A stretch of 64,000 nucleotides of DNA from Pardosa pseudoannulata (taxonomy: Eukaryota > Arthropoda > Arachnida > Araneae > Lycosidae). Shown here one piece after another: positions 1-12,760 of this stretch. Below the pieces are notes generated by a model. The model saw nothing but the letters and a program-made list of their open reading frames with translations, had not been told where the DNA came from and made no database searches. The stretch covers positions 19,205,234 through 19,269,233 of the forward strand of contig CM063500.1 in assembly GCA_032207245.1 (NCBI GenBank), read 5' to 3'. Every line of letters begins with the position of its first letter. Within the stretch, counting starts at the first letter, position 1. The position numbers and the translations under genes were made by a program.

Positions 1-558
1 TCATGCACGTGCAAATCACCGTGAGAAATTACCTCGGTACAGTAATATTCTAAAAATTACAAAGTCATATAATGTTAATTTTTCGAACTCCACTTGTTCC
101 TACTGTCCGTCAGTGTGTTAAGAAATAAAGAATAAAATAAATTTTTATTCTTTGTTTCTTAACAAATATATTGTTTAAAATATGTTTTATTTTTATATTT
201 ATTTTTGCAGACGTGGTGGAATAGTGATTATATATCTTTATGGAAATCTACACTTGGATAAACAAATACGTTTTATAATCCAATTTATAATCAGATATGT
301 TTTATAATCGAAACTAATTTATCATTGAAGATTAAATTTTCTCATACGCTGTAAGACGTACATTTATTTTACTACAACTGTCTTTTATACCTTATATCAT
401 TTTTTACAAGCCACAGCTGCTTACCTGTTACATGAATACAAGATTTTTCAAAAATATATTTTTCAAAATATATTTTTGAAAAGGTATTACTTTTAAAGGT
501 ATATTTTTGAAAAGGTTTGCATTTTTTAAAAAGGCATTTGTATATCTCTCTATCTGTC

Positions 559-561
<3 letters not shown>
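1..561. other. AT-rich sequence, nothing recognised
   Basis: Contains short imperfect repeats of TATTTTTGAAAAGG (about 460-520) and no coding or transposon ends. Confidence 0.5.

Positions 562-638
<77 letters not shown>
562..638. repeat. (TA)n(TG)n microsatellite
   Basis: TA run to about 614, then TG run to 638, adjoining the dispersed repeat at 640. Confidence 0.97.
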
Positions 639-639
<1 letters not shown>

Positions 640-1059
640 AATGAGACTGACTTCTCGATGGGGTGTTGCAGTCATGGCCATAAAAATGATACCGTTTCAG
701 CTATAGACCTTTATTAAGACAACTTTGAAGGACGGGTTCCCACTTCATCATAGGGACAAACTGAAGGGTCAGCTAGCATAAAGTTCTATTTACAAGACCA
801 TTAACACCTGGGTCAACATCTGTGGGAAAATATCTCTAGGAAAATCTGTCTCCGCTAGCGTGTATCTCCTTTTTATTTGGAAATTTCCTAAATTGTCCGC
901 TAGGGCCATGTAGGTTTATAATTGGCCAGGCCCCTTCTCTGAGGGCGTAACCTGTAGCCCCAGTGGTCAATTTAGGTTAGGGGTTAAAAAGGGGAATGTA
1001 AAAAGACGCGGGAATTTTTACCCTTGATTTAAGTTTTGAAAACCCCTGAGAATTTTCCT

Positions 1060-1060
<1 letters not shown>
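640..1060 (+). repeat. Microsatellite-bracketed dispersed repeat, copy 1
   Basis: A 420-bp body (AATGAGACTGACTTCTCGAT to GAATTTTCCTT), with TA/TG runs directly at its left edge and a long TA run at its right edge. Two more copies are at 47522-47950 (minus) and 50777-51174. Internal landmarks: CAGTCATGGCCATAAAAATG, GGGTCAGCTAGCAT and GGTTAGGGGTTAAAAAGGGG. No frame is conserved. Confidence 0.9.
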
Positions 1061-1498
<438 letters not shown>

Positions 1499-1904
1499 AT
1501 TTTTCTAAAATATCTATTTCTAACATTCTGATCATAATAATGAACAAAATTAAAGAGAAAATAATGTTCCATTTTTGGCACGTTTTTCTCAAATATGTTC
1601 CACAGGTAAGGGTTTAAAGGACTTATCATACATCAATCTGAACCAATATAAATCGGTTAAAATTTTTTTGTTGCAATTAAAAAAATCAGCATAAAAATAT
1701 TAGGATATCTAGTTAGAGCGAAAAATTTCTAATGCGGATTTTAATTGCTGGTTTGTTTAGTGATGCAGTGTGATAATTGCTGTTGTAATTTTAAATGTAA
1801 AATATTTTGGTTTCATATACCTTATTTACTTTGCAAGTGTTGAAAATTAGAGTTATACCCAAATAAAAATGTCTAAGACCAAATTGTAGTTTCAATTCTG
1901 CAAG

Positions 1905-3054
1905 GATATGCAGACATGCTAACATTCAGGCACTTGTATGCGGAGCAACAGCGTGGTTTGAAATTTCAAGATGCTAATTTTAGATTTTACATAAGTACAT
2001 ACCTTATTGGTTTCTAAATTAAAATTAAATTTAAAATATTTACACAGTAGAAAATTGTAAAAGATAAATTAAAATTTAAGCATTTAAAAATTTATGAGTG
2101 GCTTTTTTAACTTTAACAACTTATTTTTCAGAACAGTGTTCCAGCTTAACAGCTTCAGAATAGTGTTCCAGTTAACAGCAACATTGACTCCTGATTAAAA
2201 TATTTCCATTTTTCTATCATCAGGGATTCTAGAGATTGTCTACTCAAATTTGACTTAAATTCAGTTTAGTTTTTCCGCACAGTACTAAAAACTTTCAACA
2301 TGCGGCATTCCTGTGAGAAAATAGTAATATTTAGCATTATTTTTTTGAAAAACTTTGTATTTAATTGATGAATTGTAATCTTATAGCTGTTCAAAACTTT
2401 TGTTATTTTCCGGAGAAATCTGAGAAGATTCCGGAGTCATCAAATTTTCTCATTTCTCCGGAGCTTCTCAGGGAGAATCCGGAATAGTTGGCATGGCTTG
2501 GTATGTGAAAATGTAGTATCCCTTCTACAGACATGCCAACTACTCCGGAGAAATGAGAAAATTTGATAACTCTGGAAAGTACTCAGATTTCTCCAGAAAA
2601 TAACAAAACTTTTGAACAGCTAAAAGATTACAATATAGTGATTAAACACAAAGTTTTGTAAAAAAGGAATGCTGAATATTACTCTCATCCCACAGTAATG
2701 CCGCATGTTAAAAGTTTTCAGTACTTTGCGGAAAAACCAAATTGAATTTAGGCAATATTTGAGTAGACAAACTGTAGAATCCCTGATGATATAAAAATGG
2801 AAATATTTTAATCAGGGTCAGTGTTGCTATAAGAAAAACTTGTTGTTATAGCTAAAAAAGCTACTCATATATTTTTAAATTCATAAATTTTAATTTACCT
2901 TTTACAATTTACTACTGTATAAATGTTTAAAATTTAATTTTAATTCAGAAACCAATAAGATATGTACTTATGTATAATCTGTAATTAGCATTTTGAAATT
3001 TCAAACCACGCTGTTGCTTCGGACACAAGTGCTTGAATGTGGGCATGTCTGCTT
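1905..3054. repeat. Long inverted repeat (arms about 550-590 bp)
   Basis: Left arm about 1905-2495 and right arm about 2530-3054 are reverse complements with scattered mismatches. The outer ends are GCAGACATGC and GCATGTCTGC. The spacer is only about 35 bp. Shared blocks include TTTCTCCGGAG near the centre, ATGCCGCATG and AAACCACGCTGTTGC. The same CAGACATGCCAACTA motif borders both outer and inner ends, as if two copies of one short element sit head to head. No coding. Confidence 0.9.
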
Positions 3055-3576
3055 CTAATGCGTACATATGAGCGAATAAATGCGAATACATAAATGCGAA
3101 AGAATGTTCACAGATGTTTTCACTTTTTCAATTTCTACTATTAGTTCACACTCTCCCTATATATATTTATATATCTTATTCAAATTTTCAATCTTTAATA
3201 AAATACTTTTTATTCATCCACTCAAGTTCAAATAATTTTTTAAACTTGTAGTGGAGGACACTTGATGTTAATACAGTTTTTTCAAACATTGATTCATTAA
3301 TTAAATTTAATTATTAATTTCCATCAGTCACTGTGAACTTTGGCAATAATGGTGTTCACAGAATCGAGCCAATATCTGTGTAATTCCCCACCAAACGCAG
3401 CTACGGTACTGCTGAACGAAGAATGCTACCATTAATACTATTATGAGTACCAACAGTATATAAAATGCAAGGTAGTACTGTAGGTTATGCAGTAATATAT
3501 CTAAGACGAAAACTCTTCGCAACAGGCCAATATCGCCATGAGTCATGTGAAATCATTAGATAAACTATTAATTGAA

Positions 3577-4756
3577 GAACTAGACTGCTCGAGACTCACT
3601 GAAAAGATTCCTTGAAATAATTAAGCATTATAAGAGATGGATAGAATTAGACCACCATCAGATTCATAAATTAGAAACAAAAAGAAATAGAAAGAAAATA
3701 TAGTTACAAATAAATAATTACAAACATTAATAATAGTCCAACTGCTTGAGACTCGCTGGAAAGGTTCCTTGTAATAATGAGGCTTTACAAGAAGTATATA
3801 GAATGAAACCACCATCACATTCATAAATTAGAAACGAAAATAGAAAGCGAATAAATAATTACAAACAAAAATAATAGTCCATCTGCTCGAGACTCACTGG
3901 AAAGGTTCCTTGTAATAATGAAGCATTACGAGAGATGGATAGGAGAGACCACCATCAGCTTCATAAATTAGAAACGAAAGAAAAATAGAAAGAAAAAATA
4001 GTTAGAAATAAATAGGTACAAACAAAAATAATAGTCCAACTGCTCGAGACTCACTGGAAAGTTTCCTTGCAATAATGAATCATTATAAGAGAGGGATAGA
4101 ATGAGACCACCATCAGCTTCATAAATTAGAAACGAAAGAAAATAGCGAATAAATAGTTACAAACAAAAATAATAGTCCAACTGCTCGAGACTCACTGGAA
4201 AGGTTCCTTGCAATAATGAAGCATTACAAGAGATGGATAGAATGAGACCACCATCAGCTTCATAAATTGAAAACGAAAAAAAAAATAGAAAGCGAATAAA
4301 CAGTTACAAACAAAATAATAGTCCAACATCTCGAGACTCTACTCACTGGAAAGGTTCCTTGTAATAATAAAGCATTACAAGAAATGGATAGAATGAGACC
4401 ACCATCAGATTCATAAATTAGAAACGAAAAAAAAATAGCGAATAAATAGTTACAAACAAAACTAATATTCCGACTGCTTCAGACTCACTGGAAAGGTTCC
4501 TTGCAATAATGAAATGGATAGAATGAGACCACCACCAGCTTCATAAATTAAAAACGAAAAAAAATACAAAGCTAATAAATAGTTACAAACAAAAATAATA
4601 GTCCAACTGCTCGAGACTCACTGCAAAGGTTCCTTGCAATATTGAAGCATTACAAGAGATGAATAGAATAAAACCACCATCAGCTTCATAAATTAGAAAC
4701 GAAAAAAAAAATAGAAAGTGAATAAATGGTTACAAACAAAGATAATAGTCCAACAC
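3577..4756. repeat. Minisatellite, about eight units of roughly 147 bp
   Basis: Each unit holds CTGCTCGAGACTCACTGGAA, GGTTCCTTG(C/T)AATAATGA and GAGACCACCATCAGCTTCAT. Unit starts fall near 3577, 3735, 3874, 4031, 4170, 4317, 4468 and 4589. Spacing varies with A-tract length and small deletions. Confidence 0.93.
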
Positions 4757-5578
4757 CATATATAGAAAGGAAAATGAAAAATTGGAATCAAATTAGCGAT
4801 CTATTTCGCCACTTAACATTGTGATTTTGTCATATGTCTTTAATATTTATATTAATTGTAATTATTTAATGAAAAGTAACTAAAATAAAGTTTTTCTTTG
4901 TTGACTTCAGTAGGAATTGACTTAAAAAAATTTTTTTTACATTACTTTCTACTATTCCTTCTTTTGTTGCATTAAATATCTTAGTACCTTGATAACTGAA
5001 TATTCTCTAAGAAAATATGAAATGGTAGAACATTGAAGATGGATCAAAATAAAAGCAACCTAATTATAATAATTTTCGTTGCGGGTGTACCTGTTAGACA
5101 TTATAACTAACGAAGAGTAAAATATAGTCTTAAGAAATCAATTATTAATGTAATTATCGTAAAACAATGGAAAACCTAATCACATAGTATGTTCACAATG
5201 GCAGAAGACAGAGCATCCAATGAACCACGACCAAGGTATGTATTGCAAAACAATTTAACGAGGCATTCATCAATGAAAATGCATCTTCTGATGATACAAA
5301 TATAGAAATACAAAGGCTTTTGTCTTCGATGGTACTTTAAAGCTGTTATTCTACATTTATGCAATTGGATCGACAATAAGAAATTCTATACACTGGCGTT
5401 GTTTCACGTAACCCTAGATGAGACATTCAGTCTAGATACGCAAGTCATTAAATCAAAAGAGCTATGATTTAAAGCAAGGTTTTGTGATGGCATGAATGAA
5501 GATCTTAAAAATGCGCTAGACCACTGTTTCTTAGTTATTAATAAGTATTTCATGTTTAATTTACGACTGTGGGTTTTT
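4757..5578. other. AT-rich sequence without recognised features
   Basis: Between the minisatellite and the hAT element; no coherent frame or repeat identified. Confidence 0.5.
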
Positions 5579-5586
5579 CTCTAGAC

Positions 5587-6489
5587 CAGAGCTGTCCAAC
5601 TGCAAACAGCCCACGGGCCAGAATTCCGGTCACCTAGCGGGCCGCAGTTTGAAAAAGTTGAGCAATAACCTCTTACCTCTTATACAATAACAATTAATAG
5701 TTGAATTATCAATTATAAAATAAAGGAAGAGAATGATTATAAAACAATTTTCTCACATTTTAATGGGAAAACTGAGGCCGATCAGCCTTCTTTACAAGGC
5801 CAGGAATGTTAGCATCGATGTTTGTCGTTGCCAGCCGAAGAAGGTCTAACAATGAACTGTCGGACAGAGAGCTCATGTGACGATTATTGTTAAACTTCAT
5901 CGCCGAAAAAGCACTTTCGCATAAATATGTGCTTCCAAACATGAAAGTTATTTTCAGTCCTATGTCATTCAAATTTGGAAACCGTTCAGTTGGAAGCAAC
6001 TTCAAGAACTCGGGGTCTTTTCGGTTCTTGTTTGGAAGAATGAGTGAGCCTGGAGACCACAGAGCTCTAATTGTAGGTTGGCCGGTTGTTCTTCAATTCT
6101 TGCTGTGAATGGGTTACTAAACAGACCCACGTCATTCTTGATGCTCTGAAAATCTGAAAATCGTGTTGAATTCCTCAATAATAGTCTGCAACTCAGGGCA
6201 AACTTCAGAAAAATCCAGCACTTCCTCAAACTCTGACGTCAAACGACTGCAGCTGTCGAAGTGAGATGTTACCTTGTCTGGAACCTTTTTCTCCCAATAA
6301 AATGAAAGAAGTGAAAGGGCGATCAAGAGGAAACTTCGGGGACTTCGGCTTGACCAAGAATGATAGTCTCGTATGCTTCTTGATATCATAAAATTTTGAA
6401 AAAAGAAATATGCTGAATAAGTTCGTGGGCCGCACAATATGTGTCGGCGGACCGTATGAGAACCGCGGGCCGGCAGTTGGACAGCCCTG
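5587..6489 (-). mobile_element. hAT-superfamily DNA transposon remnant with perfect target duplication
   Basis: The ends are CAG[A/G]GCTGTCCAACTGC inverted repeats, and the flanking octamer CTCTAGAC is identical at 5579-5586 and 6490-6497, an 8-bp target duplication typical of hAT. The element is 903 bp, so most of an autonomous hAT transposase gene has been deleted; what remains is the C-terminal coding part on the minus strand. The intact target duplication suggests a fairly recent insertion. Confidence 0.95.
5763..6437 (-). pseudogene. hAT transposase C-terminal fragment (hATC dimerisation region), frameshifted
   Basis: Read on the minus strand in three frames. SRLTSEFEEVLDFSEVCPEL appears first, then FSDFQSIKNDVGLFSNPFTA and ARIEEQPANLQLELCGLQAH, then FPNLNDIGLKITFMFGSTYL continuing with CESAFSAMKFNNNRHMSSLS. 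The GSTYLCESAFSAMK block is the hallmark of the hAT C-terminal dimerisation domain, of the type also seen in GTF2IRD2- and ZBED-related sequences. At least two frameshifts make it a relic. Confidence 0.9.
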
Positions 6490-6677
6490 CTCTAGACATT
6501 CCTTTTAAGGACCATTAGCTACTTGCTTAAATCGTAAAGGTAAATTAATAGCTGAAGCGGATTCACTGACTTCTCACTTTTTATTAGTTACGTCATCCAG
6601 AGAAAAAAACCTGCCATCGTTTAAACATTTTTTAAACATATTATATTTTTATTTTAAACAAAAATCAAATTGTTTTA

Positions 6678-7423
6678 CGAGGGTTGGAACTTTAATAGTG
6701 GCAACTACTTATTTATATGGAATACAAAAGTGATTCGTGCCACCATGTTTTACAGTCATTCAATATAGCCGCACACATTGTGTATAACCCGTCTCCAACG
6801 ATGTGGAAGTCGCAGAACACCTGTAGAAGCGCCTGTTCTGTTGATAGTTTGAATGCACCAGTCTATTGATAGAATCTCTGGAACAATTCTGAAGCGAATG
6901 CGACGAAGTGGTTCCTTTATCTTAGGAATTAAGATAAAGTCACAAGGGCTTAGACCTGCAGAGGAAGGTAGGTGGTAAAGCCCTAAATAACACTGTCCTG
7001 TTTCACGACCTCTGGCACATTGAATTTTTATTCAACTTCGTTGTTCGTGTTTCGAAAACATCCTGTCAACACTTTAGACCGCAAGCTAATAAGGCGATTT
7101 CACGCAGTAAGGCAAATCTCAATTTATGACAATCCTGGCTTTAGTTTCAAAAGGAAAGGTAGTTTGTTGTTTGTCTATTGGCTAATGTAAACCTGAAAAT
7201 GAATGGGAAAGGCATTATAGTAGTTCGTGACGTTGCGACAAATTGCTCTATACAAGGATCAGTTTTTCGCGTCACTCCGCATGCACATGACGTAGGAAGG
7301 ACGATTCTTTTTACTGAGATGTAAGGCAGGTATATAGCTCACGTGTGATATACACGATATCCTTTGATTTTGTTACTTAACGTTTTTACAGCATTGTTGC
7401 CACTATTAAAGTTCCAACCCTCG
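6678..7423 (-). mobile_element. Mariner element relic with near-perfect terminal inverted repeats
   Basis: The ends CGAGGGTTGGAACTTTAATA (extending to about 28 bp) are inverted at 7396-7423, flanked by TA at 6676-6677 and 7424-7425. The left half resembles the antisense of mariner transposase genes that are common in arthropods (ACAACGATGTGGAAGTCG-type region near 6795-6960), but reading frames are destroyed and the element is 746 bp instead of about 1.3 kb. Confidence 0.85.
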
Positions 7424-7639
7424 TAAATTACAAAAATTGTTTTAAATGAAAAAAAGACTGCAATGAAAGGTGTACATTTTATTTAGTACAACCAATACAG
7501 CTAACAAATAGAATAGATATGAGGTTATTTTCCAATATAATCATCCTATCCGTTAAGGAACTTTTAGCTAAGAGATTTGGTTTTGAATACTCCCCCTTGG
7601 AAAAAATCCTGGTCTAGCGTGTTCACAGCTAAAGTCAAT

Positions 7640-8230
7640 GCATGTAGGAAGAGTATACATTTTATTTCGTGAAACCAATACAGCTAACTGATAGAACATA
7701 CATGAGGTAATTTATCGACATAATCATAATATTCGTTAAAACACTTTTCGAATAGAGATATGAGTTTAGATACTCCCTCTGGTAAAAATCTTGCTCTTGC
7801 GAGTTCAGCCATGTTGTTTCGAACTGTTTCACCTCCAAGTCTGGAGCTAATTGTCTGTTCTTCAAGTGAAGAAAGAGCTCAAAGTGGCGTGTAGTGAGGT
7901 CTGGACTTTGGGAGATTGGTCGAAAATATCCCAGCATCGATGGTTACTATTTCTCTACTGGCCGTAACTTCCGACACCATTCTGCGACATGCTAACGAGC
8001 ATTACCGTCTCTCTGTAAAATCTCTATCATCGAACTGCTTCACCTCCTAGTCTGAAGCTAATTGTCTGTTCTTCAAGTAAGGATAGAGCTGAAAGTGGCG
8101 TGGAGAGAGGTCTGGACTTTGAGAGATTGGTCTAAGATATCCCAGCATCGACGGTGGCTATTTCTCTAGGGGCTACAACTTCCGACACCATTCTGCTACA
8201 TGCTGACGAGTATTATCATCTCTGTCTACC
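7640..8230 (-). pseudogene. Mariner transposase relic with internal duplication
   Basis: On the minus strand near 7700-7937 one reads MLGYFRPISQSPDLTTRHFE, then LFLHLKNRQLAPD and TTWLNSQEQDFYQREYLNSY. This is the mariner C-terminal catalytic region (usual form: PYSPDLAPSDYHLFxHLKK). Near 7965-8000 the minus strand reads GNAR, a stop, then HVAEWCRKL, from the N-terminal region. Two stretches (about 7825-7990 and 8035-8200) are direct repeats of each other, and 7470-7620 repeats 7640-7790. Stops and truncation make it non-functional. Confidence 0.75.
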
Positions 8231-8424
8231 AACTGCCGATAAATTTTAGCCTCTATTATATGTTCACCCGCAGAAATCGAATAGCTGCATGGATTTCTTC
8301 TCGGAACCAGTTTTTCAGTCGAGTTGATATTTATGTTAAACTTACAACTACCGCTATAGATGGGGGATGGTTGAAGCAGTGCCCAATTGCAGACTCATGT
8401 ATTAGAATAACCACACACTGCTAG

Positions 8425-9030
8425 TTTTTCTATAGCCACAAAAACTTAAAATATGGGCTTTGTAGCATTACTTTTTGTTCACCACTCCTATAATAAAAGC
8501 ATAAATTTTGAAAGAAACATTTAACATAGCATATAATTGTTAACAAAAGGGTGCAAAACAGTTGAAATAACTTAAAAAAAAACTGTACCTAGTATTAGAC
8601 TGTTAACCACATACATTTTCCACATGCATTTAAAATAGAAATGACTTATTGCATAATCAAACAAATATATCATCAATAACTAAAATCCGAATATTATTTT
8701 TTCTCACGTTTAATACTATAAACTTTTTATAGCATTTTATATGTTGGTTTGATGATCAGTTTTGTGCTCAATCGTTAAAATGACCATTATGACCATTTCG
8801 ACTATTTAATTAAACAAACTGTTCTTAAAAACAAGCTCAGAGCATGGTGTATACAAACAAAGCCAGGATAATGGATGAGCAGAAAGTGCTTGCCCGTGTG
8901 CAGTATTGATGTCCAAATATTTAGGGTAGCCGAAAGAATATATAATATTGAAATATATTAATTAAAGCATAATTTTAAGATGATTTTACTCAAACATTTT
9001 ATGGAAATCTATTTTTTTCTCTGCTTGTTT
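8425..9030. other. AT-rich sequence without recognised features
   Basis: Lies between the mariner relic and the AT-rich array; nothing identified. Confidence 0.5.
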
Positions 9031-10960
9031 GCTTTTTAGAATAATTGTTCTAATAAACTTTGTTTAATTTATAATAAATATCTGTTGACAGATTTTATTA
9101 TATCTAAAATGTATTGGTAATATTCAATATATTAAATTATTTTGAAAGGTATTGTTACTTAAAATATTTCAAATTTTATAGGCAATGTATTAAGTTATTT
9201 GAAATATGCTAACTAAATCATTTTTTTTTTCTAAAAGAAAAGAAAATTACTAAAAATATTTGATAATAAAAATAAACTATTTATTTCTTTCTATAATAAA
9301 AAAACTATTTATCTTTTTCAACTATTTTTAAAAAAATTGTTGTCATAAACTTTGGTTAGCGCTTAATAAATACCTTTTGGCATTTCTTATTATTTAAAAA
9401 ATAAATTGGTATGTAATATGTTATTAAGTTATTTTAAAAGAATTTGTTATCACAAAAAATTTATATTTGATGTGCAATGCATTGATTTATTTGAAATATG
9501 CTAACTACAGCTTTAATTTTTCTTAACAAAAAAGAGTATTGTTGAAAATATTTAGGAAGAAAATTTACATTTTTTCTGCCTTTTCACGTTTGGGAATAAT
9601 TGTTGTCATAAACTTTGGTTAGTATTTAATAAATGCTTCTTGACATGTTTTATTACTTAAAAAATAGATTGATATGTAATATGTAATTTTAAAAGGAATT
9701 GTTGCTTAAAAAATTTTCAGATTTGATGTACAATATATTAAGTTATTTGAAATACGATAACTAAATCTTTTTTTAAATGATTACCGAAAATATCAAAATG
9801 TCATAATATGTTATAATATATCGTAAATATTATAATATATAATCTCATAAACTTTGATTAGTGTTTAATAAATACTGCTTAACATATTTTTTTGTTTAAA
9901 AAATAGAGTAAAATCTATATATTTTTTAAGTTAGGGAATAATTGTTGTCATAAATTTTGATTAGTGTTTAATAAATACTTCTTGAAATATTTTATTATTT
10001 AAAAAAAAACAGATTAACATACAATGTATTAAGTCCTCTTAAAATTTATGGATACTTAAATAAAATTCATATTTGATATGCAATATATTATATTATTTGA
10101 AGTATGCTAACCAAATATTTTTTAATCATTACTGACATTTTTAGGAAGAAAATCTATAATAGGAATAATTTGTTGTCATAAACTTTGATTAGTGTTTAAT
10201 AAATACTTTGTGACATATTTTATTATTTAAAAAATAGATTGACGTACAATGTACTAAGTCCTTTTAAAATTTATGGTTACTTAAAAATAATTCAGATTTG
10301 ATATGCAATATATTATATTATTTGAAGTATGCTAACCAAATATTTTTTAATCATTACTGACATTTTTAGGAAGAAAATCTATAATAGGAATAATTTGTTG
10401 TCATAAACTTTGATTAGTGTTTAATAAATACTTTGTGACATATTTTATTATTTAAAAAATAGATTGACGTACAATGTACTAAGTCCTTTTAAAATTTATG
10501 GTTACTTAAAAATAATTCATATTTGATATGAAATATATTATATTATTTGAAGTATGCTAACCAAATATTTTTTAATCATTGCTGACATTTTTGGGAACAA
10601 AATCTATAATAGAAATAATTTACTGTCATAAACTGATTAGTGTTTAATAAATACTTCTTGACATATTTTATCATTTAAAAAATAGAATGATGCATAATAT
10701 GTTAAGTTATTTAAAAAGGAATTGTTATTTAAAAATGTGTAGATTTGATGCTTAATGTATTGAGTTATAAAGCATTTTTTAAAAGAAGCTTTTAATGCAA
10801 ATAGGGAGAAAATCTATTTATTTTTCTCTGTCTTTTTGAGTCTGGGAATAATTGGTGCCATAAACTGTGGTTATTATCAACTTATACTTTTCACATTATA
10901 TCGCAATACATTAAGTCATTTCAAAAGGAATTGTTATTTAAAAAGTTTCAGAAATATCAA
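9030..10960. repeat. AT-rich tandem array, about nine units of 230-300 bp
   Basis: The phrase GTCATAAACTTTGATTAGTG, followed by TTTAATAAATACTTCTTGAC, recurs near 9050, 9345, 9604, 9842, 9945, 10171, 10401, 10621 and 10857. The two units near 10171 and 10401 are almost identical (230 bp apart), which points to a recent duplication. Confidence 0.92.
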
Positions 10961-11241
10961 ATAAAATAATTTGTAGAAATTTGTAGTAAGAGATAGCGTG
11001 TATGCTATAATGTACAATTTTGATATCAAATTGTACTGCATCGCTTTCTCTTTAGATAGGATTATTAGTAATTGAAAAAATATTATGCGAGTGTTCATTA
11101 TTATCAGATATTATTCATGAACTGGCAAATAAGAAAGCAAGAAAAGAGCAGCAGTTTTTTACTTTTGTTTAATAAGATATCATTTTAATAAATTTAAAAT
11201 AAATGTATGATTCATTTGTGCACATATTTGTAGCTTTTTAA

Positions 11242-11753
11242 CCCATTAACGCCCGGATATTTCTGATGACTATATATTAGTAAATACCTAACATAGAAGC
11301 TATTATAGACACCTGGAAGTAAAACAAAATATGAAATTTAAACACCTTTAAATATGACATCAAGTCATCATTAGTGAAGAGGTGTCATTTTAAAACATAA
11401 TAAGATGTCTTCAAAAAAAAAAGGAAAACTTCGTGATAAGATGTTTATTTGCTATCATATATGAGAAAAGTACTGAAAAGAGATGACTTATTACAGATAT
11501 GGCCATTCACCATGATTTTGACAGGTATACGTTCAGAATACCGGTCATAATACGTTCCTATTCTAAGCTTGAAAATCATAAAATGCCGATCGAAATGACA
11601 AAGTTATAGATAGGATCATATTTGAAAACTTGGGAGATTATTCATAAGATTAATATCTATTTCCATTAAAAAGGAAGAAGCGTTTCAAGAAAACAAAAAC
11701 TCTACAAACCATTTTTTGACTGTCCTCAAATGAGGAAGCTGGGCGTTAATGGG
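11242..11753. mobile_element. TTAA-flanked, piggyBac-type MITE
   Basis: Ends CCCATTAACGCCC and GGGCGTTAATGGG are perfect inverted repeats of 13 bp with TTAA on both sides (11238-11241, 11754-11757). 512 bp; no coding sequence recognised. Confidence 0.9.
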
Positions 11754-12119
11754 TTAATGCTTAGTCAGTTATATACAGCAGTCACGTTAATATAATAGAG
11801 AGCATGCTATGCATTAGACTAAGTGGCGAATCTACCATCCATACAGCACAAATGTATTAAATACGTTGTAAATATGTATCACGGTTTATGTGGCGTATTT
11901 CCAACGTTATCTATACGTTATAAACTGTATGAGTAGGTATCCGAAATGATATGAAGTGGCAAAATACTATTCTGTACGTGGGTAGCTAACAAGCCAGATC
12001 CGGCCCTGTATATATGTATACTGTACAAATGTAGCACACATATAAATGTATGGAGTCTTAAACTTAAAGCCGCATGCCTACGCATTTTAAAGCATTTTTT
12101 GCATTTATATTGCAGAATT

Positions 12120-12760
12120 ATGCAAAACCGATGCGCTGACTGCCTGTTACATTTGCCCCCTCAGTGAGGTTGAATACAATCCCAGCCTTTTGATAATTGC
12201 TCACAGCTGTTCACATTTTGCCCCTTCTTCGGTCTCCCGATCAGTTATTGCACATCACACGGTCTTTCAACACCAGTCACATTCAAATCCGCACAATTTT
12301 GTGCTATTAAATTTCGGGTTTGGGCCGAGACGAGTTCATACGGTCATCCCACTGGTCATTCCGATCGAGAATTCCTCGAGTACGTGAGTACGTGTTCTCC
12401 ACAGCCGCGAAGTAATTGATAAACATTCTGGACGTCACGCTACTCCAACTTACCATTCATAATCACCACCTAGAGAAGTCGGCAAAATGAGCTAAGTTCC
12501 ACACCCGGCTGTCGTACCTGCGTGATTAGAAAAGATATGAAACGGCCGGGATAGGCGTGGAAAGTATTTTACACGTCGTATTTCACTCCTCTATCATTAA
12601 CCGAAAACCGTGCTGTCATAGACCGAAATATAATGTTCTCGCCGCGGGATGTCGTTTCAACACAAATATTTTTATTCGCAAGCCGATTATTTCTCAACCA
12701 GACGAGTAAACACTCACACATGTATTTATTAAGGCCAAAATTGGAAAGCTATCTCGGAGC
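12120..12760. other. GC-balanced single-copy stretch, candidate conserved non-coding sequence
   Basis: Base composition is clearly less AT-rich than the surroundings and I find no internal repeat or transposon end. No exon with recognisable protein similarity was seen; the 65-codon frame at 12190 has none. It could be a regulatory element or an unrecognised exon. Confidence 0.35.
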
